13,070 nt of DNA from Negativicutes bacterium. GTDB lineage: Bacteria > Bacillota_C > Negativicutes > Sporomusales_B > JARLHX01. The DNA is taken from positions 1-13,070 of the forward strand of contig JARLHY010000033.1 in the NCBI GenBank assembly GCA_031292015.1. The letters are read 5' to 3'. Position numbers and translations under genes: made by a program. Below are positions 7,001 to 13,017 of this stretch, one piece after another (position 1 is the first letter of the stretch; each line of letters opens with the position of its first letter). The notes below the pieces were generated by a model. It was not told the origin of the DNA. It did no database searches and was given only the letters and a program-made list of their open reading frames with translations.

Positions 7001-7022
7001 GGACCTGGCTTTCGCCAAGTCC
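7001..7022 (-). promoter_or_regulatory. GAAA-tetraloop hairpin in the leader of the yqhQ-prfA operon
   Basis: On the minus strand GGACTTGGC pairs with GCCAGGTCC (9 bp, one G-U) around a GAAA tetraloop and is followed by TTTCTGATATT. It lies 50 nt upstream of the yqhQ GTG and downstream of the rpmE terminator. It could be a weak terminator, an attenuator or an mRNA-stabilising 5' hairpin. No clear -35/-10 pair was found for this operon. Confidence 0.5.
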
Positions 7023-7066
7023 CCGACGAGCCTTAGTCGCATTTCGCTTCAGGTATTACCTTGTGC

Positions 7067-7095
7067 TAAAATAAAGCAGAGCATCGCTGCTCTGC
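7067..7095 (-). terminator. Rho-independent terminator of rpmE
   Basis: The perfect 7-bp stem GCAGAGC (7076-7082) with GCTCTGC (7089-7095) has a 6-nt loop. On the minus strand it is followed by TTTATTTTAG. It lies 7 nt after the rpmE stop, making rpmE a single-gene unit. Confidence 0.82.
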
Positions 7096-7102
7096 CTTTT
7101 CC

Positions 7103-7306
7103 TTAGCTTTCTTGTCCGTAACGCTTGTTGAACTGTTCGATGCGTCCACGGGCCTTCGCCTGGCGTTGCTGGCCGGTAAAAAACGGATGACATTTGGAAC
7201 ACACGTCAACACGGAGTTCTTTTTTGGTCGAGCCGGTTACGAAGGTGTTGCCACAACCGCAGGCCACCGTCGCTTCACCGTATTTAGGGTGAATTTTCTC
7301 TTTCAT
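7103..7306 (-). CDS. rpmE: 50S ribosomal protein L31, zinc-binding (C+) type
   Basis: This 67-residue protein of the large subunit starts [16 protein letters not shown]. Four cysteines (C16, C18, C36, C39; the pairs CGC and CSKC) form the zinc site of the C+ paralogue. By family knowledge, zinc-replete cells use this form, and a cysteine-free paralogue may replace it under zinc limitation. The ATG at 7306 is chosen because GAGGTG precedes it by 6 nt. An in-frame GTG nine bases upstream is itself part of that ribosome site. It has its own promoter and terminator. A Zur-type regulon is encoded 2-4 kb away, but no Zur-like palindrome matching the one at 11560 is seen here. Confidence 0.96.
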   Translation of the reverse strand: MKEKIHPKYGEATVACGCGNTFVTGSTKKELRVDVCSKCHPFFTGQQRQAKARGRIEQFNKRYGQES

Positions 7307-7351
7307 GCCTTGCACCTCACTTTACTGCAATCGGTTGGTTCACGCTAAATA

Positions 7352-7380
7352 ATTATAGCACATGGTATTCTCCCATGCAA
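7352..7380 (-). promoter_or_regulatory. Extended -10 promoter of rpmE
   Basis: On the minus strand a -35 box TTGCAT (7375-7380), a 17-bp spacer and a perfect TATAAT (7352-7357) preceded by TGC form an extended -10 promoter. The spacer holds the inverted repeat CATGG-7-CCATG, which may be an operator or chance. Confidence 0.8.
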
Positions 7381-7407
7381 CAATTCAGTGGAAAATCATT
7401 CTGCGGG

Positions 7408-7728
7408 CTATGCTTCGCTGTCATACGCGGCGATAGCCGCCGGCAAAGCCTGAACAACGGCGTGCCCCACCGCCGGCAGCCCCACCAAAACCGCCCCGAT
7501 GATTTCTTGCCTGGTGGCGCCGCAGGCTTTGGCGTGGCGGACGTGAAAAGGCACGCCGCCGGTCAGTCCCGCAGCGGCCAGAACGGCAAGATAGGCCAGC
7601 GTCTTGGTCTTTTCCTCCAGCGGGTTGGCTGCGTCCAGCTTCTGCACCATCTCCATCCAGGCCTGGGAATATTCCGGGGCCTCTTGCATGAAAGTCAGGA
7701 AGGCATTGGAAATACCCGTATTTTCCAT
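7408..7728 (-). CDS. Carboxymuconolactone decarboxylase/AhpD-like family protein lacking redox cysteines
   Basis: This small alpha-helical protein of 106 residues has the family core KTKTLAYLAVLAA (40-52), then an HxxxAxxxGAT motif (H62, A66, G70-T72) and QEIIGAVLVG (75-84). In AhpD-type members the two positions 7 and 4 residues before this His are a CxxC pair for peroxide chemistry. Here they are Leu55 and Gly58, so a thiol peroxidase role is unlikely. The only Cys is C69. The ATG follows GAGGTG with 7-nt spacing. It is the third gene of the marR-MFS operon, 31 nt after the transporter, so it may act on the compound that the regulator senses or the pump exports (inference). No convincing terminator separates it from the rpmE promoter 24 bp downstream. 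The substrate is unknown. Confidence 0.85.
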   Translation of the reverse strand: MENTGISNAFLTFMQEAPEYSQAWMEMVQKLDAANPLEEKTKTLAYLAVLAAAGLTGGVPFHVRHAKACGATRQEIIGAVLVGLPAVGHAVVQALPAAIAAYDSEA

Positions 7729-7759
7729 GATCGATCACCTCATTATTATTATTTCGGCG

Positions 7760-8977
7760 TCACCGCGAGGTTGGCCGGCTCCAGCTGACCTTTTCCTCGC
7801 GGATCGGCAGATTGACCAGGGCCGCCGCCGCCGCCAGGGCGATATCGGCGTACCACATCCACTGATAGTTGCCGTCGTGGGCCATGGCGATCCCGCCCAG
7901 CCAGGCGCCGAGAAAGCCGCCGATCTGATGGGTCAGGAGGGTCAGACCGAAAAGAGTGGCCAGATACCGCGTGCCGAACAGTTTTCCCACCAGGCCGGCG
8001 GTGGGGGGCACGGTGGCGAGCCAGGTGAAGCCGAGGGCCGCGGCAAACACGTAGAAGGTCAGCTCGGTCTTGGGGGCCAGCAGGTAGACGGCGATCATCA
8101 CCGCCCGGCTGGCGTACATGACGGCAAGAATATATTTCATCCGGCACCTGGAGCCCAGCGCGCCGGCGAACAGACTGCCGCCGATGTTAAACAGGCCGAT
8201 GATGCCCAAGGAAGCGGCGGATACGCTGGCGGAATGGCCGCACAGGGCGACTTCCCCCGGCAGGTGAGTGACCAGGAAAGCCACATGGAAACCGCAGGTG
8301 AAAAAGCCGGCGTGAAGGCACAGGTAGCTCATATTCCGCAGCGACTGGCCGACCTGCGCCAGCAGGCCCAGCTGCGGGCCCGCAGCCTCAACCGGCGCCC
8401 TGGCCCCGCCCCGCAGCAACGAGGCGAGGGGAATCGCCAGCAGTGTCGTCGCCGCCATGGTGAACAGCGCCTGCGCCCAGCCGAACAGGCTGATGATGGC
8501 CTGCATCAGCGGGGCGAACACCACCTGGCCCAGCGATCCGCCGGCGTTGATAAAGCCGCCGGCAAAAGCGCGGCGCTCGGGGGCAAGCCGTCCCGAAGTC
8601 GCTCCGATCAAAATGGAGAAACTCCCCGCCCCGGCTCCGGCCGGACCGATAATTCCCATGGTCAGCACCAGCGCCCATTCCGATCCGACCCACGGCGTCA
8701 GCGCCAACCCTGCCGCAAGCATCAGCGAACCTGCCGCGATAACGTGATAGGGGCCTTTCTTGTCGGCAATAGCGCCAAAGATGGGTTGGGCCAGCCCCCA
8801 GACAAACTGGCCCACCGCCAGGGCAAAACTGATGGCAACGATCCCCAGGCCGGTGGCCGAGTCCAGCGGGGCGACAAAAAGCCCTACCGACTGCCGGGCC
8901 CCCATGGTAATCATCAAAATTGCGGCCGAGCTTATCATCAACATCCAGGCCGACCGGTTTTTCCGCTCTAACGTCAT
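7760..8977 (-). CDS. MFS transporter
   Basis: This major facilitator superfamily membrane protein has 405 residues and about 12 hydrophobic segments by eye. It shows the subfamily signature GARQSVGLFVAPL in the first transmembrane segment and a loop 2-3 motif in AQPIFGAIADKKGP (G-x-x-x-D-K). A further glycine-rich segment GPAGAGAGSFSILIGAT lies near residue 110-125. The pattern is nearest to monocarboxylate- or drug-type MFS proteins, but the substrate cannot be read from sequence. ATG 8977 is chosen with AAGAGAG 6 nt upstream; a TTG at 8983 is less likely. It lies 16 nt downstream of a MarR regulator under the same promoter, a layout typical of inducible efflux. Confidence 0.9.
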   Translation of the reverse strand: MTLERKNRSAWMLMISSAAILMITMGARQSVGLFVAPLDSATGLGIVAISFALAVGQFVWGLAQPIFGAIADKKGPYHVIAAGSLMLAAGLALTPWVGSEWALVLTMGIIGPAGAGAGSFSILIGATSGRLAPERRAFAGGFINAGGSLGQVVFAPLMQAIISLFGWAQALFTMAATTLLAIPLASLLRGGARAPVEAAGPQLGLLAQVGQSLRNMSYLCLHAGFFTCGFHVAFLVTHLPGEVALCGHSASVSAASLGIIGLFNIGGSLFAGALGSRCRMKYILAVMYASRAVMIAVYLLAPKTELTFYVFAAALGFTWLATVPPTAGLVGKLFGTRYLATLFGLTLLTHQIGGFLGAWLGGIAMAHDGNYQWMWYADIALAAAAALVNLPIREEKVSWSRPTSR

Positions 8978-8993
8978 AGCCAACTCTCTTTCT

Positions 8994-9431
8994 TCATCTG
9001 GTCAGCGCAGCGACCTCGGACAACATCCTGAGCAATTCCCGGTAACGCTCCCGGCCCAGCCCGTCTTCGACACAGGCCTGGGCTTTCTCCCACAGCGGCA
9101 TGGCGGCAGCCAAGACTTCGCTGCCGGCCGGGCTGAGGATAAGGTTTTTCTTTCTGGTGTCGCGGTCCTGCCTGGTTGCTTCTATGTAGCCGGCCTTTTT
9201 GAGAGCCGTCAGATCGCGGGTCACCGTCGTCTGATCCATCAGCAGCAGCCGGGCCAGTTCGCCCACGGTAATGCCTTCGTGCAGCGAGATATTGAGGAGC
9301 AGGGAAAATTGGGTCACCCGCAGGCCGCTGGATTTCAGCTGCTGATCATAAAACTGGGTCAGGGCGCGGGTGGTCCGCCTGACGTTACCGCAGGCACATC
9401 GTCTCGCTCCCGCCAAAACCGCACGTTCCAT
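8994..9431 (-). CDS. MarR family transcriptional regulator
   Basis: This 145-residue winged-helix DNA-binding protein starts with helix 1 carrying CACGNVRRTTRALTQFYDQQL (two short pieces, residues 12-32). The DNA-recognition region ITVGELARLLLMDQTTVTRDLTALKKAGYI spans about residues 54-83 and the wing about 86-100 (RQDRDTRKK...LSPAG). Proteins of this family bind palindromes as dimers and release DNA on binding a ligand or on thiol oxidation. The closely spaced C12 and C14 could be redox-sensitive or structural (inference). It is the first gene of an operon with an MFS transporter and a CMD-like protein. A perfect 20-bp palindrome overlaps its promoter, so autorepression is likely. GGGAGAG precedes the ATG. 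Confidence 0.93.
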   Translation of the reverse strand: MERAVLAGARRCACGNVRRTTRALTQFYDQQLKSSGLRVTQFSLLLNISLHEGITVGELARLLLMDQTTVTRDLTALKKAGYIEATRQDRDTRKKNLILSPAGSEVLAAAMPLWEKAQACVEDGLGRERYRELLRMLSEVAALTR

Positions 9432-9447
9432 GATTCTCTCCCGTCAG

Positions 9448-9467
9448 ATATATGTATATACATATAT
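9448..9467. promoter_or_regulatory. Perfect 20-bp palindrome, probable MarR operator
   Basis: The half-site ATATATGTAT is followed directly by its exact inverse ATACATATAT. It overlaps the -10 box and predicted start of the marR promoter and ends 17 bp before the marR ATG. Size and location fit a MarR dimer operator that blocks RNA polymerase. Binding is inferred. Confidence 0.8.
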
Positions 9468-9492
9468 TATCGGAAGCGCCGGGGCTTGTCAA
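9464..9492 (-). promoter_or_regulatory. Sigma-A promoter of the marR-MFS-CMD operon
   Basis: On the minus strand, a perfect -35 box TTGACA (9487-9492), a 17-bp spacer and -10 box TAATAT (9464-9469, four of six matches) lie about 33 bp before marR. It is partly covered by the 20-bp palindrome. Confidence 0.8.
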
Positions 9493-9531
9493 GGCGGTCT
9501 GCCGTGAGGCCGGGCGAAAGGATGGCCGTGA

Positions 9532-10374
9532 CTAGAAGCCCTGTTGCATCGTTTTTGCTTTTTCCAGTTTCTCGAAAACAACCTGTTTCAGGGAAAAAGC
9601 GACCACGAAAAGCAGGGCGGCGACAATGACGATGGTTCCGCCGGAGGCGAAATTCAGATAAAAGGACGCCGTCAGTCCAGTGATCACCGAAACTTCAGAA
9701 ATGATCACCGCGTTGATGAGGGTACCGCGAAAGCTGCGGGAAATCTGGAGACTGGCCGCCACCGGGATGACCATCAGCGCCGAAACCATTAAGATGCCGA
9801 CAATGCGCATCGAGACCGATACGGTCAGCGCGGTCAATATCGCCAGCACCATGTTGATCTTCTTGATCGGCAGCCCGCTGATCCGGGCGACTTCTTCGTC
9901 AAAGGTCACAAAGACCAGCTCTTTGAAAATCACGCCAAGGGCCAGCAGGACCACAAGGGCAAGGACCGCAACGGTCCATACGTCCTGATTGCTCACGGTC
10001 ACGATGCTGCCGAACAGATAGCCCAGCAGGCTGGCGGCGTTGGTTTTGGCCATGCTGGAAAACAAAACTGCGCAGGCGATGCCGGTGTAAAAAAAGATGG
10101 CCAGGGTCATATCGGCGAATGCCGGCCGCCTGGCCCGCAGTTCTTCGATACCCACTGCCGCGAGCACAGTAACCACCGTTGCACTGAGTACCGGGTAGAT
10201 CCCCAGCAGCCAGCCGGTGGCCACGCCGGCGAAGGCGATGTGACCGAGCCCGTCGCCGACCAGCGACTGTTTTTTCATAATAATGAATATCCCGATAATC
10301 GGGCAAATCAGACCAACCAACAAGCCGGCGACCACGGCCCGCTGCATGAAGTCAAACTGGAGGATTTCAGGCAT
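9532..10374 (-). CDS. znuB: Zinc/manganese-type ABC transporter permease (ZnuB-like)
   Basis: This is a 280-residue inner-membrane permease of the ABC-3 family with about 7-9 hydrophobic segments. Family landmarks are SLVGDGLGHIAFAGVA (37-52) and the coupling-region sequence FDEEVARISGLP (around 158-169). It would form the channel for a divalent metal, zinc by context because the operon begins with a Zur-like regulator. The ATG overlaps the end of znuC by 8 nt. The nearest ribosome site, AAGGAG, is 12 nt upstream, longer than usual, so coupling to znuC probably helps translation. It is the last gene of the unit; the marR promoter begins about 40 bp downstream. Manganese or iron transport is possible. 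Confidence 0.9.
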   Translation of the reverse strand: MPEILQFDFMQRAVVAGLLVGLICPIIGIFIIMKKQSLVGDGLGHIAFAGVATGWLLGIYPVLSATVVTVLAAVGIEELRARRPAFADMTLAIFFYTGIACAVLFSSMAKTNAASLLGYLFGSIVTVSNQDVWTVAVLALVVLLALGVIFKELVFVTFDEEVARISGLPIKKINMVLAILTALTVSVSMRIVGILMVSALMVIPVAASLQISRSFRGTLINAVIISEVSVITGLTASFYLNFASGGTIVIVAALLFVVAFSLKQVVFEKLEKAKTMQQGF

Positions 10375-11107
10375 GATTTACGATATCTCCTTTTCGTACT
10401 TTGCGGGAATTGATGTAGCGCGGCGGCTGATAAAACCGGCTGGCCGGGCCGTAATACTGCAGTCCATGCTCCAGATTGGCGATGGTGCTTGCGTATTTGA
10501 CCATTCTGTCCACGTCGTGGGAAACAATCAGGACGGTAATACCCGAGTCCTTGTGAAGACCCCTGAGCAAAGCGTAAAACTCTTCCGCGCCTTTGGCGTC
10601 GACCCCGGCTGTGGGTTCGTCCAGAATCAGCACCTCCGGTTCGGCGGCAAGGGCTCGGGCCACCATGACCCGCTGCTGCTGGCCGCCGGAAAGCAGTCCG
10701 ATCATCCTTGACCGCAAGCTGCCCACGCCTACCAGTTCCATCGCCCTGGCGACGATTTCATGATCGGCCTGTCCCAGGCGACGGCCGACACCCAGGCGGG
10801 CGACCCGCCCCATGGCCACGATCTCTCCGACGGTGGCGGGAAAGGCCCTGTCCCTTAGCGGATTCTGGGGAACATAGCCGACCTTGTACCACTCCCGGAA
10901 AGCCGCCATCGGCTGACCGAAGATCCTTACCTGGCCGCAGTCCGGCTGCAGCGTTCCGACACACAGTTTGAGCAGGGTGGACTTGCCGGCCCCGTTTCCT
11001 CCGACAACGGCCACAAAGTCCCCGGCCGCCATCTTCAGGTTGATATGGGTGAAAACGTTGTGGTCGGAATAGGCGAAAGACACATTTTCAAATTCGAAGG
11101 CGTTCAT
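10367..11107 (-). CDS. znuC: Zinc ABC transporter ATP-binding protein (ZnuC-like)
   Basis: This is the ATPase subunit, 246 residues from the ATG at 11107. Motifs are Walker A GGNGAGKST (36-44), a Q-loop glutamine in VPQNP (about 81), the signature LSGGQQQR (139-146), Walker B VLILDEP (159-165), the D-loop and an H-loop histidine in VSHD (about 197). The start is chosen because AGGAGG lies 8 nt upstream and the ATG overlaps the zur stop as ATGA. A longer in-frame start ten codons upstream has no support. It pairs with the permease downstream. No periplasmic/extracellular metal-binding lipoprotein (ZnuA) gene is present in the window, so it must be encoded elsewhere or be absent. Confidence 0.93.
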   Translation of the reverse strand: MNAFEFENVSFAYSDHNVFTHINLKMAAGDFVAVVGGNGAGKSTLLKLCVGTLQPDCGQVRIFGQPMAAFREWYKVGYVPQNPLRDRAFPATVGEIVAMGRVARLGVGRRLGQADHEIVARAMELVGVGSLRSRMIGLLSGGQQQRVMVARALAAEPEVLILDEPTAGVDAKGAEEFYALLRGLHKDSGITVLIVSHDVDRMVKYASTIANLEHGLQYYGPASRFYQPPRYINSRKVRKGDIVNHA

Positions 11108-11544
11108 TGAGCCCCTCCTGGTTGTCGGTTCCGGCATTTTTTGCAGTAGCCGTATAATTCAAGGGAATGGCCCACGATCTTGAATTCCGAGCCGGCCGCC
11201 TGTTGCAGGCCTTTTTCGTCCACCGGGCAGTAATCAAGGCAGTTGGCGTTGCCGCAGCCGATGCAGATCAGATGATGGTGATGGCCGCCGAGCGCCAGTT
11301 CAAAGACTTTGGTATCTTTGCCGGGCAGGTTGATCTGGTTGACTACACCGATGTCGACAAGCAGATTGAGGTTCCGGTACACCGTGTCCAGTCCCACGTC
11401 CGGATTGGCCGGCCGGATGTCGTTGAAAACTTCGGATGCGGTGGGAAATTTATCGAAATTGAGCAGGGACTGGATCACCGCCCGGCGCTGGGGCGTGATC
11501 TTACACCCCTTTTCTCGCAGTCGTTTTATGATTTCCTCAGTCAA
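11104..11544 (-). CDS. zur: Fur family regulator, probably zinc uptake regulator Zur
   Basis: This 146-residue protein has an N-terminal winged helix (around 1-80, with GLDTVYRNLNLL as recognition region) and a C-terminal metal-binding dimer domain. It has a four-His run (88-91), CxxC pairs C94/C97 and C134/C137 (structural zinc), C106 in CPVD and H126 in GHSLELYGYC. The HHHH..C..CG, CPxD and GH..E.YG.C pattern resembles Bacillus-type Zur more than Fur or PerR by memory, and the znuCB genes in the same operon agree. An extra Cys (C102) lies next to C106. The start is TTG, with GGGAGAG 8 nt upstream. A perfect AT-rich palindrome at its promoter suggests autoregulation. PerR- or Fur-type metal choice cannot be fully excluded. 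Confidence 0.88.
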   Translation of the reverse strand: MTEEIIKRLREKGCKITPQRRAVIQSLLNFDKFPTASEVFNDIRPANPDVGLDTVYRNLNLLVDIGVVNQINLPGKDTKVFELALGGHHHHLICIGCGNANCLDYCPVDEKGLQQAAGSEFKIVGHSLELYGYCKKCRNRQPGGAQ

Positions 11545-11559
11545 TTACAGCACTCTCCC

Positions 11560-11579
11560 AAATAATAATATTATTATTT
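11560..11579. promoter_or_regulatory. Perfect 20-bp AT palindrome, probable Zur/Fur-family operator
   Basis: The half AAATAATAAT is followed by its exact inverse ATTATTATTT, 15 bp before the TTG start and just after the predicted -10 box. It therefore covers the expected transcription start. Length, AT-richness and symmetry fit Fur-family boxes, though it lacks the CG steps of the classical Bacillus Zur box. Binding is inferred. Confidence 0.75.
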
Positions 11580-11582
11580 ACA

Positions 11583-11611
11583 ATTCTACTATTTTCATGC
11601 ATAGCCGGCAA
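11583..11611 (-). promoter_or_regulatory. Predicted promoter of zur-znuC-znuB
   Basis: On the minus strand, -35 box TTGCCG (11606-11611, four of six matches), a 17-bp spacer and -10 box TAGAAT (11583-11588, five of six matches) sit directly upstream of the 20-bp palindrome. Confidence 0.65.
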
Positions 11612-11647
11612 CTGTTATTTATTTTGCACAGGCATCCCCTGTCGTCA

Positions 11648-11756
11648 GGCGATGGTTTCGGAGTGTTGAATGTTGCGAAAATCAGTGCGACTGCGAGATC
11701 GTGGGGCCGACAGCTGCCTGCAACTAAAAAACCACCGCCGGCGGCGATGGTTTCGG
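11648..11756. repeat. 14-bp direct repeat pair flanking the intergenic region
   Basis: GGCGATGGTTTCGG occurs at 11648-11661 and 11743-11756. The second copy overlaps the 3' arm (plus-strand sense) of the radical SAM gene's terminator. It may be a trace of a duplicated terminator arm. Confidence 0.5.
11726..11753 (-). terminator. Rho-independent terminator of the radical SAM gene
   Basis: On the minus strand AAACCATCGCC pairs with GGCGGTGGTTT (one mismatch) around a 3-nt loop and is followed by a run of T residues (TTTTTTAG, partly in the stem). It lies 16 nt past the stop codon of the radical SAM gene. Confidence 0.85.
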
Positions 11757-11769
11757 TTTTAGTGGATTC

Positions 11770-13017
11770 CTATTTTTCGATATAGCGGCTGAAGTTGCCG
11801 ATCCGCAGGTCCGGGAACTTCCGGCGCAGGGTTTCGATGAAAAAACGGACGCCGAGGGGCGGCTGGGCCGGAGGCGCCACCTGCCAGACGATATCCGGGT
11901 CGATGTTGAGGTTGCGCAGCTGGATCATGTCGATGCCGGTGGCCTGGATAAATTCCAGCCAGGCGTCCAGTTCGGCCGGCTGATCGTTGAGGCCGGGCAG
12001 CAGCAGCATATTCAGCGAGACATAGACGCCCCGGGTCTTGGCGTAGGCGATGGACCGCCGCACGTCATCCAGGGAGTAGCTGGCGCGGTAGTAGGCCTGA
12101 AATAACGCGGGCCGGGCGCTGATCATGCTGACCCGCATGGTGTCGAGGCCGGCGTCGGTTATCTGTCTGATGCCGGCGGTGAAGCCGGCGTTGGTGTTGA
12201 TGTTGATGACGCCCCGGCGGCATGAGGCGCGGATCTTGCCGATGGCGGAGGCGATCACGTCGGCTTCCAGGGACGGCTCGCCTTCACAGCCCTGGCCGAA
12301 ACTGACGATAGGCTCCGGGGCGCCGGCGAGATGGTAGAGACCGACGGCGGCCACTTCCTCCGGGGTGGGAACAAAGCCGATTCTGCTCTGGGGGGCCGGA
12401 CAGCACTCGGCCGGCTGAAGGGAGATGCAGCCGAGGCAGTCGGCGTTGCAGGCCGGAGAGACGGGAATTCCCGCCTCCCAGCGGTGATAGAAAAGGTTCT
12501 GGGCGGTACAGCAATGCCACTCGCGCGAGCAGCGGGCCAGGTGATCCACCAGGCGGTTGCCGGGCAGGTCGGCCTGCACTTTGGCGATTTTGCCGGCTAG
12601 CGCCGCGGTATTGTAGCGGCGGGGCTGCCATTTGGCGTTATCATCGCTTTTAAGCGCCGCCGCGTAGATCTTTTCGTTAACCATAGCCACCGCCGTGTAG
12701 CCATAAAGAGGCAGCAGTCCCGCCGCAGGCTGCTTGAGGTACGCCGGCAGATGCGTGCGGGTGTAGCCCACAGGCAGGACCGCCGCCACAGCGAGCAGGC
12801 TGGAAGCGATGGGCGCTATGGTCTGACCTTGAGCCGCCAGGGCGCTGCAGTCAGGCAAAAACATCAGATCGGCGCCGTCCGGCAGCAAAATCATATCATC
12901 CAGGCCGAGCGGCCGGTCCTCGCCGCCATCCCGCCCCACCGCCGCGTAGCCCGGCGCGTCGAAGATCTCGCCGGCGGCAGTAGCGTAAAGCGCGGTTGGC
13001 AAATTCATCATCCTCAT
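11770..13017 (-). CDS. Radical SAM protein of uncharacterised family with long N-terminal domain and extra cysteine clusters
   Basis: This 415-residue protein has a radical SAM core (around 183-400). It contains an iron-sulfur motif CNADCLGC (C190, C194, C197; CX3CX2C) and a GGEP-like SAM-contacting segment VSFGQGCEGEPSL (238-250), which includes C244. ININTNAGF and VSLNMLLLPGLND correspond to later barrel strands. An N-terminal domain of about 160 residues (with PVGYTRTHLPAY and LPLYGYTAVAMVN) does not resemble a domain I can name. Extra cysteines lie just before the core (C163, C169, C170 in ARCSREWHCCTAQN) and just after the cluster (C205, C206), possibly for a second metal site (inference). 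The ATG overlaps the upstream gene's stop as ATGA, and no good ribosome site is present, so translation is probably coupled. I recognise the fold, but not the reaction. Confidence 0.85.
   Translation of the reverse strand: MRMMNLPTALYATAAGEIFDAPGYAAVGRDGGEDRPLGLDDMILLPDGADLMFLPDCSALAAQGQTIAPIASSLLAVAAVLPVGYTRTHLPAYLKQPAAGLLPLYGYTAVAMVNEKIYAAALKSDDNAKWQPRRYNTAALAGKIAKVQADLPGNRLVDHLARCSREWHCCTAQNLFYHRWEAGIPVSPACNADCLGCISLQPAECCPAPQSRIGFVPTPEEVAAVGLYHLAGAPEPIVSFGQGCEGEPSLEADVIASAIGKIRASCRRGVININTNAGFTAGIRQITDAGLDTMRVSMISARPALFQAYYRASYSLDDVRRSIAYAKTRGVYVSLNMLLLPGLNDQPAELDAWLEFIQATGIDMIQLRNLNIDPDIVWQVAPPAQPPLGVRFFIETLRRKFPDLRIGNFSRYIEK

Noticed and set aside
7380..7408. Terminator after the CMD-like gene
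   Set aside because: Only weak pairing and no T run; read-through into rpmE cannot be excluded, but no terminator can be supported.
7604..8971. Long plus-strand open frame (455 codons) opposite the MFS gene
   Set aside because: It is antisense to a clear membrane transporter, has low-complexity Gly/Gln/Arg/His composition typical of shadow frames in GC-rich DNA, and has no ribosome site.
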